From: Epsilonproteobacteria bacterium 4484_65
GTDB taxonomy: Bacteria > Campylobacterota > Campylobacteria > Campylobacterales > Sulfurovaceae
Assembly (NCBI GenBank): GCA_002085305.1
Contig: NATJ01000081.1
Span: 1 to 5,670, forward strand
Length of the DNA: 5,670 nt
Direction of reading: 5' to 3'
Each line of letters opens with the position of its first letter. The first letter of the stretch is position 1. This document shows, piece after piece, positions 1 through 5,315 of the stretch. The position numbers and the translations under genes were made by a program. A model generated the notes under the pieces. That model had not been told where the DNA came from and made no database searches. It was given only the letters and a program-made list of their open reading frames with translations.

Positions 1-530
1 AATACAAAATGTTTCTCTCTATACTTACCTTTTCCAAAAGGAAGCAAAGATCTTTTACACTCTTTTCTATACCGATGTGTTTCACAAAAAGCATTATGCC
101 AACTCAATGCCAAGAGGTTATGTTGTGAGAGTTTTGGATTATCATATTTACTAGTATTATTATATTTATATTTTTTAGTATGTCTCGTCAAATCTGTCTT
201 TACAGAAGATTTTGAAAGTTCATCTTCTATACTTACTATCCCACTATCACTTTTTTTAACATTCATTGGGTTGGAGCCATTTTCACTCTTAGAAAAACAT
301 TCATCATTCACCCATCTCTGAGCCGGTTGTTCACCTTTAATGAGAATGAGAGCCTGTCCTTTATGGTACTTAAGTATGGTGTATTTTTGTGCAGTATCCA
401 GATGTACAGCATGTGTATTTTTGCTGTGTTTCATGTTGTTGAATGCAGGACATTCTTTAGTAGCAAATGCTTCTTCTCTTGCTGCCAATGAAACCATTAA
501 AATCATAAATATTAAAAAGAGTTTATTCAT
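1..530 (-). CDS. Secreted ribonuclease T2-family protein, N-terminal 176 residues (3' end beyond window)
   Basis: The minus strand is open from ATG at 530 to the left edge. Residues 1-23 form a signal peptide (hydrophobic run LFLIFMILMVSLAA, AFA before the likely cut). Residues 24-80 form a small domain with a possible C27/C78 disulfide, ending in RWVNDEC. Residues about 81-133 are a Ser/Lys/Asn-rich linker. From 138 comes LLALSWHNAFCETHRYRKEC, which matches the conserved entry block of bacterial RNase T2 enzymes (LALSWQPxFC...EC in E. coli RNase I), with a C149/C158 pair. The frame stops at FV, just where the first catalytic box (HGLWP type) should follow, so catalytic histidines cannot be checked. 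Family members cut single-stranded RNA in the periplasm or outside the cell through a 2',3'-cyclic phosphate. A GAGG at 540-543 (9 nt spacing) supports the start. The opposite-strand reading frame at 340-537 is antisense noise. The family call is firm; activity is inferred. Confidence 0.85.
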   Translation of the reverse strand, partial: MNKLFLIFMILMVSLAAREEAFATKECPAFNNMKHSKNTHAVHLDTAQKYTILKYHKGQALILIKGEQPAQRWVNDECFSKSENGSNPMNVKKSDSGIVSIEDELSKSSVKTDLTRHTKKYKYNNTSKYDNPKLSQHNLLALSWHNAFCETHRYRKECKRSLLPFGKGKYREKHFV

Positions 531-539
531 TCAGTGATA

Positions 540-543
540 CCTC
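540..543 (-). promoter_or_regulatory. Ribosome binding site of the RNase T2-family gene
   Basis: On the minus strand GAGG sits 9 nt before the ATG at 530. It supports that start, which also gives a complete signal peptide. Confidence 0.6.
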
Positions 544-558
544 AATAATTTTTTGAGT

Positions 559-564
559 ATTATA
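559..564 (-). promoter_or_regulatory. Candidate -10 box (TATAAT) for the RNase T2-family gene
   Basis: A perfect TATAAT on the minus strand would start transcription near 552, giving a leader of about 22 nt that includes the GAGG site. No TTGACA-like -35 lies 16-19 bp upstream; that place is taken by GAGACCTCTA repeats. The promoter may therefore depend on an activator. This is prediction only. Confidence 0.5.
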
Positions 565-579
565 CTGTAATAGTTACAG
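565..579. promoter_or_regulatory. Perfect 15-bp palindrome, operator-like (CTGTAA-TAG-TTACAG)
   Basis: Two 6-bp arms separated by 3 bp form an exact inverted repeat. It directly touches the candidate -10 box at 559-564 and ends one base before the first direct repeat at 580. Its inner 13 bp fit the T-N11-A pattern typical of LysR-type regulator sites. A dyad placed in the spacer is also typical of MerR-family sites. The binding protein is unknown. The nearest regulator-like gene (795-1430) has no DNA-binding domain. Confidence 0.5.
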
Positions 580-605
580 GAGACCTCTAAAAACCGAGAC
601 CTCTA
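580..605. repeat. Two direct repeats GAGACCTCTA, 16 bp start to start
   Basis: Exact 10-bp copies lie at 580-589 and 596-605, separated by AAAACC. They occupy the -35 region and the stretch just upstream of the leftward candidate promoter. That is a usual place for an activator bound as a tandem pair. The 16-bp period is not a whole number of helical turns, which weakens a simple same-face model. Confidence 0.5.
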
Positions 606-783
606 TTTCTCATGAAAATAAGATTCATATTTTTGATTGATCATTACAAATAAACTTAACAACTTTTCTCATCATCACTAAATTGATAATTAAATTTTTA
701 TATTGCAACAAAAATCTTATTTTTACAACAAACAAAGCAAACCCTAAGAACCACTACCTTATCATTTAGATTATAAGAATTAT

Positions 784-787
784 AAGG
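784..787 (+). promoter_or_regulatory. Ribosome binding site of the LysR-type effector-domain gene
   Basis: AAGG lies 7 nt before the ATG at 795, and an in-frame stop (TAA, 783-785) precedes that ATG by three sense codons. The short protein thus has its own translation start, and no longer in-frame N-terminus is possible. The heptamer TTATAAG occurs twice here (771-777 and 780-786), the second copy overlapping this site. Confidence 0.6.
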
Positions 788-794
788 TCAATTA

Positions 795-1430
795 ATGAGT
801 AAATCATTCAATTTGGGAACATCACCTACTATCGGTACACATATTCTGCCTGGTGAACCCCTGATCAATATTGGTGAAAGGCTCAATAGTAAAATAAAGT
901 TGACTATCGCCACATGTGATAAGATCATTGAAGGTGTAAAAAAGAAAGAACTTGACCTGGGACTCATAGAATCTCCTATCTTTGATGATGCTCTGGTCTA
1001 CAAGGAGTGGATGGAAGATGAGTTGGTCATTTGTTCAAAAACACCTCTGCAAGAGCCATTAGGAGAAGAAGAATTAAGTCACTGTAAACTGCTTTGCAGA
1101 AATGAAAATTCTCCTACAAGAATATTCATCACAGACTTTTTTGAAAAATTAGGACTCTCTTATGAAACTTTTGACTCCTTATTTGAGATTAATAATGCCA
1201 CTTCAGCCATACAAGGTATCAAATGGTCAAAGCCAAACAGTGACCACCCTACCGTAGCGATCGTCTCCCAACTTGCTATAGAAGATGAACTTGACAAAGA
1301 GGTACTATATCAGTCACGCATTGAAAACAAACCCATGTACAGAAAATTCTATCTGATATATGATAAGGATGCTAAAGATCACTCCTATGTTGAGGATATC
1401 ATTAAATATCTGCAAGAGGGCAGTAATTAA
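795..1430 (+). CDS. LysR-type substrate-binding domain protein lacking the DNA-binding domain
   Basis: The 211 residues correspond to the C-terminal effector-binding (type 2 periplasmic-binding-protein fold) half of a LysR-type regulator. Recognisable blocks are LGTSPTIGTHILP (7-19), KKKELDLGLIESP (49-61), MEDELVICSKTPL (73-85) and VAIVSQLAIEDEL (154-166). A complete LysR-type protein has about 300 residues with a winged HTH in the first 60; none of that is present. I see no HTH-like peptide in any forward frame of the AT-rich 540-794 stretch. The gene has its own AAGG site and an intact frame, so it is probably expressed. It starts a same-strand run with the CitE-like gene 23 bp downstream. 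It may be a ligand-binding protein, a partner of a full-length regulator, or a decaying 5'-deleted gene. Residues 20-31 (GEPLINIGERLN) fit the usual first helix poorly. The domain call is firm; the role is unknown. Confidence 0.8.
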   Translation: MSKSFNLGTSPTIGTHILPGEPLINIGERLNSKIKLTIATCDKIIEGVKKKELDLGLIESPIFDDALVYKEWMEDELVICSKTPLQEPLGEEELSHCKLLCRNENSPTRIFITDFFEKLGLSYETFDSLFEINNATSAIQGIKWSKPNSDHPTVAIVSQLAIEDELDKEVLYQSRIENKPMYRKFYLIYDKDAKDHSYVEDIIKYLQEGSN

Positions 1431-1453
1431 ATATTTTTTGCTATCATAACTCT

Positions 1454-2383
1454 ATGATTTTCAATGACTTAAACTTTTTAGAGAACCTTCCGCTAGAAAC
1501 GTACCCTGATCACTTTGGAACAGCCAAAAAGCCAAAGCACAGATCAAAACGCTTTCGTTCAAACATGATGCTGAACCCCCTCAATCTTAAACACCTTAAC
1601 CGTATAGATGAGAGTAATGCGGATATGATCACCCTTAATCTTGAAGATGCCATTGCACCGAGTCGAAAAAAAGAAGCCCTTTACAACATCGCTCTTTTTC
1701 TCTCACATATGGAAAAGTCTAACTCTTTCATCATTGTGCGAACCAATCCTCTAAATGAAGGTGGGTATGAAGAGATAGCCTTTCTCAATGACTTTGGTTT
1801 CGATGCTGTACGTGTAGCTAAAGTAAAGAATCAAACTGAGATAGCCCAGGCACTTACCCTGCTCGCTCCCGATAAAGAGTTGCATATTTCACTGGAGACA
1901 AAAGAAGCTTTTACAAACTTAAGTCAATTACGCATAGATGAACGCCTTACAACGGCAAATTTAGGTATTTTAGACCTACTTACATCCCTTGGGTTACCTC
2001 AGTCTATAGTAACACTCAAAAACCCTACCATAGACTACATTCTCTCTAAATTTTTAGTCGATGCCAAAACAGCAGGCATACACCCTATCTCTTTTATGTT
2101 CCAGGAGTACAATGACACAGAGACATTCAGAGCATGGTGTAAACGGGAAAAGATGATGGGCTTTGAAAGCAAAGCCTGCATGGGACCGAAACAAGTTCAG
2201 ATAGCCAATGAAATATTTAGTATTAATAAATATGAATTAGAGAGAGCTACGCATATTAAAAATATTTTTGAAGCGAATGCAGCTAAAGGTATCAATGTAT
2301 TTATGTATGATGAATATGAATTCATAGATGAACCTATCTATCGGGATAGCCTTCTAATACTAAATAATATACAGGGGAAATAA
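1454..2383 (+). CDS. HpcH/HpaI aldolase / citrate lyase beta (CitE-like) family protein
   Basis: This 309-residue protein resembles the TIM-barrel CitE/HpcH family, whose members cleave or form C-C bonds of 2-hydroxy or 3-hydroxy acids and CoA esters with a divalent metal. Visible family marks are ITLNLEDAIAPSRK (59-72), IVRTN (94-98, substrate-binding Arg96), SLETKEAF (146-153, metal-ligand Glu148) and GILDLLTSLGL (171-181, probable second metal ligand Asp174). GFESKACMGPKQV (236-248) stands where the family usually has G-x-x-x-K-x-x-I-H-P-x-Q; His is replaced by Gly244. About 34 residues precede the usual barrel start (RSNMML). No citD, citF or CoA-transferase gene is nearby, so it is probably not part of a citrate lyase complex. 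No clear Shine-Dalgarno precedes 1454, so translation may be coupled to the upstream gene. Stop codon and mltB start overlap by one base. The substrate is not predictable. Confidence 0.8.
   Translation: MIFNDLNFLENLPLETYPDHFGTAKKPKHRSKRFRSNMMLNPLNLKHLNRIDESNADMITLNLEDAIAPSRKKEALYNIALFLSHMEKSNSFIIVRTNPLNEGGYEEIAFLNDFGFDAVRVAKVKNQTEIAQALTLLAPDKELHISLETKEAFTNLSQLRIDERLTTANLGILDLLTSLGLPQSIVTLKNPTIDYILSKFLVDAKTAGIHPISFMFQEYNDTETFRAWCKREKMMGFESKACMGPKQVQIANEIFSINKYELERATHIKNIFEANAAKGINVFMYDEYEFIDEPIYRDSLLILNNIQGK
2373..2377 (+). promoter_or_regulatory. Ribosome binding site of the transglycosylase gene inside the CitE-like gene
   Basis: AGGGG lies 5 nt before ATG 2383 within the last codons of the upstream gene. 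With the TAATG stop-start overlap it indicates coupled translation. Confidence 0.6.
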
Positions 2384-3369
2384 TGAAAATTTTTAAACTA
2401 CTTTTACTCACCGCACTACTACCATTTCTTCTAATGGCAAACGATGACAGGCCTCCTATTTCCTATAATTATTTAGCTAAAAAAGAGGTACAGAACTTCA
2501 TCGATATGATGGTGAAAAAACACCATTTCAAACGTTCTTATATGACTTCTGTCATGAAACATGCAAAACTGGATCGTGATACGTTGGCTAGATATACAGG
2601 CAAATATAAAGTAGGTACGACCAATGGTCCCTGGGAACGATACAAGGCACATGTACTTGACAAAGAGAGTTTGAGAAAAGCAAAAAAATTTAAAAAGCAA
2701 TACTATAGAACGTTACGCAGAGCCAGTAGACAATATGGTGTAGATATGAACTATATCGTTGGATTCATGGGTGTAGAAAGCAAATTTGGAGAATATACGG
2801 GTGACTATAATATACTTGACTCCTTGGCAACACTGGCATTTCATCCAAACCGTATGAAGAAATTTTTTAAATCCGAATTTAAAAACCTCTTTTTGTTTGC
2901 ACGTGAAAAAGGATACAAGATCACAGAACTAGAAGGTTCTTTTGCCGGGGCTATGGGCTGTGTACAACAAGTGCCTTCTGTTGCCCGTAAACACAGATCA
3001 GATTTTAATGGTGACGGTATTACTGATCCCTGGGATCTGGAAGATTGTATTGGATCTATTGCAAAATTCATGCATAAGAACAAATGGCGAAATGGAAACG
3101 TTGTTGCAGTTCCGACAAACTTCAAGGGAAAACGTTTTAATAAGCTTAAAACCAGCCATAGACGTACCATTGCAACCAAGACCATACGGAAAGCCGGTGT
3201 CAAGCCTACAAAGCCATTTAATGAGTCAAGAGCTTACCTATTGAAAACGCGTAACACAACACACGATGACATTTGGATGGCAGGAAGAAACTTTAAAGTT
3301 CTTACTCGCTACAACAACTCTACAAGTTATGGGGTAGCGATACATCTTATTGCAGAGCATGTGAAGTAG
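2383..3369 (+). CDS. mltB: MltB-family lytic murein transglycosylase (GH103)
   Basis: This enzyme family cuts the glycan strand of peptidoglycan between MurNAc and GlcNAc, leaving 1,6-anhydro-MurNAc, in the periplasm. The 328 residues begin with a signal peptide (about 1-19, MKIFKLLLLTALLPFLLMA) without a lipobox Cys, so it is probably soluble rather than a lipoprotein as in E. coli MltB. Family blocks appear in order: IVGFMGVESKFGEYTG (125-140, catalytic Glu132), LDSLATLAFHP (145-155), GSFAGAMGCVQQVPS (185-199), an EF-hand-like loop DFNGDGITDPWD (207-218), and FKVLTRYNNSTSYGVAIHLIA (split: FKVLTRYNNS 304-313, then TSYGVAIHLIA). The GSxAGAMG block normally continues as xxQFMPSS; here it reads CVQQVPSV, a departure in the active-site cleft. 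The gene is the last of the probable rightward operon and is coupled to the CitE-like gene. A convergent gene for another envelope protein follows. Family assignment is firm. Confidence 0.93.
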   Translation: MKIFKLLLLTALLPFLLMANDDRPPISYNYLAKKEVQNFIDMMVKKHHFKRSYMTSVMKHAKLDRDTLARYTGKYKVGTTNGPWERYKAHVLDKESLRKAKKFKKQYYRTLRRASRQYGVDMNYIVGFMGVESKFGEYTGDYNILDSLATLAFHPNRMKKFFKSEFKNLFLFAREKGYKITELEGSFAGAMGCVQQVPSVARKHRSDFNGDGITDPWDLEDCIGSIAKFMHKNKWRNGNVVAVPTNFKGKRFNKLKTSHRRTIATKTIRKAGVKPTKPFNESRAYLLKTRNTTHDDIWMAGRNFKVLTRYNNSTSYGVAIHLIAEHVK

Positions 3370-3496
3370 ATTTTACAGAGAAAGAAAGACAAAAATTGAT
3401 GTAGAAAGTGATTTTAAAGGAGAACAATATTCCCTCCCCAAATCCCTACTGTCCTCACATACTCTTTGATGTACTGTCTGTATTTATAGCAGCCTT

Positions 3497-4246
3497 TTAT
3501 TGTGTAGGCTGAAGTTTGATCACTTGATTTTGTTGTAGGTGTTGACTTTTTGGTACACCCAGTGCCTTTAACGATGCGATAGCGTCTTCAATATTCTTAT
3601 CATTTTTTGCTTTTGCACTACTGATAAGCTGATACTCCTCTTCAAAATCCAATGAACCACTATAGGACATTCCATTATTTCCTTTATATTCTGCAATGGA
3701 TCCACGTGTACCTTTTCCTATGGCCCCATCTATTTTTCCATAATAATAGCCATGTATTTTAAGTGCAGCCTGGATTTTTTTACTTTTCGTTCTTTTATCA
3801 TTGTTACGTGCTATCAAATACCTGTCTAACTCGAACAGCGTCCCTAAAAATATAAGTGTATCTTTTGCTTCAGGCTTTAGTGATGCACTGTTACTGATCT
3901 CATATGCGATATTCATATCTTTGATAGCAGATCTGGTTTCAAAAGAGTTAACTTCTCCGTCAATTCTCCCACGATAGAACCCTAAGCTTGAAAGTGCTTT
4001 CTGAATCCTCTTCTCATCAGTCATTTTGGGAGCATGATATTTCTTTTTTTTATATGTTTTGTGTGTACGTTTAGGCTGAGATTGCTGTTGTTGCCTATTA
4101 CTATTATAAACCTCATTAGTGATAACTGAGCCCACAGCCCCACCTACAACACCACCGACCAACGCATCACCAAAATCAGCATATGCAATACCACTTACCA
4201 ATAATGACCCCGACAATATCATAGACAAACTTCTCATTTTAACCAT
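3497..4246 (-). CDS. Exported glycine-zipper protein with two peptidoglycan-binding-like repeats
   Basis: This 249-residue protein starts with a signal peptide (1-23, ending IAYA before DFG). Residues 26-46 are a glycine-zipper stretch (GDALVGGVVGGAVGSVITNEV read as GxxxG spacing), which in other proteins packs helices in or against a membrane. A Gln-rich and Lys/His/Tyr-rich basic linker follows (51-74). Two repeats resemble PG_binding_1 domains: IQKALSSLGFYRGRIDGE (81-98) and IQAALKIHGYYYGKIDGA (158-175). Both carry the LxxxGYYxGxIDG core, with a T(R)xxI turn after it (ETRSAI, GTRGSI). About 48 residues of a different helical segment separate them. Such domains bind cell-wall muropeptides, so a periplasmic or outer-membrane-linked wall-binding role is likely. 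AAGGAG at 4253-4258, 6 nt before 4246, selects the first Met over Met4. No catalytic domain is visible. The gene converges on mltB with 127 bp between them. Exact function is unknown. Confidence 0.8.
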   Translation of the reverse strand: MVKMRSLSMILSGSLLVSGIAYADFGDALVGGVVGGAVGSVITNEVYNSNRQQQQSQPKRTHKTYKKKKYHAPKMTDEKRIQKALSSLGFYRGRIDGEVNSFETRSAIKDMNIAYEISNSASLKPEAKDTLIFLGTLFELDRYLIARNNDKRTKSKKIQAALKIHGYYYGKIDGAIGKGTRGSIAEYKGNNGMSYSGSLDFEEEYQLISSAKAKNDKNIEDAIASLKALGVPKSQHLQQNQVIKLQPTQ

Positions 4247-4263
4247 ACTGCTCTCCTTGAATA

Positions 4264-4269
4264 ATTATA
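4264..4269 (-). promoter_or_regulatory. Possible -10 box (TATAAT) for the glycine-zipper protein gene
   Basis: TATAAT on the minus strand lies 5 bp upstream of the AAGGAG site. The predicted transcript would begin about at the Shine-Dalgarno itself, leaving a very short leader. The true promoter may therefore lie further upstream in this AT-rich stretch. Confidence 0.3.
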
Positions 4270-4275
4270 GAAATA

Positions 4276-4289
4276 TCTGAGTAATCAGA
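4276..4289. promoter_or_regulatory. Perfect palindrome TCTGA-GTAA-TCAGA, possible operator
   Basis: A 5-4-5 exact inverted repeat lies just upstream of the possible -10 box, in the spacer towards -35, so a bound protein could block the glycine-zipper gene promoter. Arms of 5 bp in AT-rich DNA are not strong evidence. I saw no second copy in the window. Confidence 0.3.
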
Positions 4290-4357
4290 AAATTCTATTA
4301 TTTAATTCTAAGATAATAACCTTAAGAAAGATAAATATAAAAGAAAAATCCGTAAAT

Positions 4358-4609
4358 TCAATAGATCAACGGTACAAAAACAAATCCATAAAACTCTTCT
4401 CTATCTATATACGTACCTGAGATCTTTTTGAATTTAAAGATGGAATTTCTTATGGGTATCGCCAAAGTACCACCTATCTTCAACTGCAAAAAAAGTTCTT
4501 CAGGAATGTCATCAGTACTTGCAGAGACAAGGATCCCATCGAACTGTTCACCCGGCATACCAAGTTTCTCTCCTGCTCTTTGGATGCGGCAGTGACTGCC
4601 AAAATGAAA
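4358..4609 (-). pseudogene. Orphan 3' fragment of a second pcm (protein-L-isoaspartate methyltransferase) copy
   Basis: The minus-strand frame from 4609 to the TGA at 4358-4360 encodes only the C-terminal part of a Pcm-like protein (FGSHCRIQRAGEKLG, FDGILVSAS, IPEELFLQL, FVPLIY). It is preceded in frame by a TAG at 4610-4612. It lacks the AdoMet-binding half, so it cannot work as a methyltransferase. It matches the intact pcm tail at 5347-5589. Most residue changes are mild (Asp/Glu, Ile/Val) and there is no internal frameshift. The Arg in FDRILV is Gly here. A one-base insertion near the end removes the last Glu and gives a TGA stop. A 66-codon frame from the Met at 4558 could in principle be translated, but I see no reason to expect function. 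Confidence 0.85.
4361..4603. repeat. Direct repeat of the pcm 3' end, copy 1
   Basis: Pairs with 5347-5589 in the same orientation, offset 986 bp. My hand alignment finds 35 mismatches in 243 positions (about 86% identity) and no gaps. Similarity fades after 4603. The copies bracket the flavoprotein gene. Confidence 0.9.
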
Positions 4610-4684
4610 CTACGTCAAAATTGCCTTAATACCTTCACTTTGTGCTTATTATGATTAAATAAAATCAATCTGAAGTAGTTTTTT

Positions 4685-4699
4685 AAGATGTGTCATCTT
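4685..4699. other. Hairpin-forming palindrome AAGATG-TGT-CATCTT after the flavoprotein stop codon
   Basis: A perfect 6-3-6 inverted repeat begins one base beyond the TAG at 4701-4703 on the minus strand. In the gene's own direction the stem is followed by AAAAAA, not a U-run, so it does not meet the usual intrinsic-terminator pattern. It may protect the mRNA 3' end or be a weak termination element. Confidence 0.35.
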
Positions 4700-4700
4700 G

Positions 4701-5297
4701 CTAAAGCAGTTTCTTAGCTAGTTTTTCAGCTTTTTTCTTAATATCATCAGGCAGTTTTGAATGTTCTTCTTGTGCGATCAAACCTGTAAATAGCGTGCCT
4801 ACTGTATCGGCACCTATAGTTTTTGCAGTCATTTTGAGTTCTTTGGTGGTGCTAAAAAACAGACGCCCCATAATCCCGGGAGCCGCGCATGAAGAGACAA
4901 GCACTGCCTTTTTCTTTGGGACATTTGCTTTACGATCTTTGGGAGCATTCGTACCCCACGGCCAGTAGCCGTAAACCACCAGCCGCTCCATGAAACGTTT
5001 AAAAATAGCAGTGACTGAACCAAAGTTGGTAGGGGAAGCAAAAATATAAGCATCTGCTTTCTCTATCTTGTCGATAAGCTCCTGCATACCGTCATGCTGT
5101 ACACACTTACCCGGAGCTTCACCCGGCTGCTGGGTACATTCCCTGCAATTGAGGCAAAACTCGATGGGATATTTGCGTAGCAGGATGATCTCAACCTCTT
5201 CTCCGGCCCTTTGCAGAGCCTCTGCCATAGTTTCAACCACTTGATCTGTGATGCCATTTTCACGATATGAACCGTTGATCACAAGTATTTTAGTCAT
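4701..5297 (-). CDS. Flavodoxin-fold NAD(P)H-dependent oxidoreductase, iron-sulfur flavoprotein-like
   Basis: This 198-residue protein has the flavodoxin-like FMN-reductase fold. KILVINGSYRENGITDQ (3-19) holds the FMN-phosphate loop after the first strand. ADAYIFASPTNFGSVTAIFK (81-100) followed by RFMERL is the typical second flavin loop and helix. Between them is a cysteine cluster, Cys48-x2-Cys51-x2-Cys54-x10-Cys65, in FCLNCREC...GKC. This resembles the compact [4Fe-4S] motif of iron-sulfur flavoproteins, with a longer last gap than the archaeal prototype. The C-terminus is Lys-rich. It is probably a cytoplasmic electron-transfer or reductase protein; substrate unknown. AGGAGG (5304-5309), 6 nt before ATG 5297, is a strong ribosome site. 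The gene lies 43 bp downstream of pcm on the same strand, perhaps cotranscribed. It is richer in G+C (about 47%) than sampled neighbours and is flanked by two pcm tails, which suggests acquisition or rearrangement. Confidence 0.85.
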   Translation of the reverse strand: MTKILVINGSYRENGITDQVVETMAEALQRAGEEVEIILLRKYPIEFCLNCRECTQQPGEAPGKCVQHDGMQELIDKIEKADAYIFASPTNFGSVTAIFKRFMERLVVYGYWPWGTNAPKDRKANVPKKKAVLVSSCAAPGIMGRLFFSTTKELKMTAKTIGADTVGTLFTGLIAQEEHSKLPDDIKKKAEKLAKKLL

Positions 5298-5303
5298 GAT
5301 CTT

Positions 5304-5309
5304 CCTCCT
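5304..5309 (-). promoter_or_regulatory. Strong ribosome binding site of the flavoprotein gene
   Basis: AGGAGG lies 6 nt before the ATG at 5297 and fixes this start. It is the best Shine-Dalgarno match in the window. Confidence 0.7.
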
Positions 5310-5315
5310 CGTTAC

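Noticed and set aside
340..537. 65-codon forward reading frame with a hydrophobic stretch
   Set aside because: It lies wholly antisense to the RNase T2-family gene, whose signal peptide, ribosome site and family block on the minus strand are convincing.
612..653. 13-codon forward frame (MKIRFIFLIDHYK) upstream of the LysR-type gene
   Set aside because: No Shine-Dalgarno at a proper distance and no sign of a leader-peptide mechanism; expected by chance in AT-rich DNA.
710..724. Palindrome AAAAAT-CTT-ATTTTT in the divergent intergenic region
   Set aside because: Arms are almost only A and T; such repeats are expected by chance in this stretch.
606..794. Search for a rightward sigma70 promoter and for a lost HTH coding segment before 795
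   Set aside because: I found TTGATA-, TATATT- and TATAAG-like words but no pair at sensible spacing, and no HTH-like peptide in any forward frame.
2473..3244. Other-frame open stretches at 2473-2700 (minus), 2841-3203 (minus) and 2942-3244 (plus)
   Set aside because: All lie inside mltB, whose own frame carries the full set of conserved motifs; no ribosome sites or family resemblance.
3370..3496. Bidirectional terminator between the convergent mltB and glycine-zipper genes
   Set aside because: Only weak stems (GGAG/CTCC near 3420; CAGCC 3490-3494 with GGCTG 3507-3511) and no proper U-run; not enough to call.
4604..4684. Gene, mobile-element end or target-site duplication at the junction beside the pcm fragment
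   Set aside because: I see only short AT-rich stems (TGATT 4652-4656 with AATCA 4663-4667) and no terminal inverted repeats, transposase or integrase remnants.
4829..5263. Alternative minus-strand frames inside the flavoprotein gene (4829-5053 and 5063-5263)
   Set aside because: Shadows of the 4701-5297 gene, whose frame holds the flavin and cysteine motifs.
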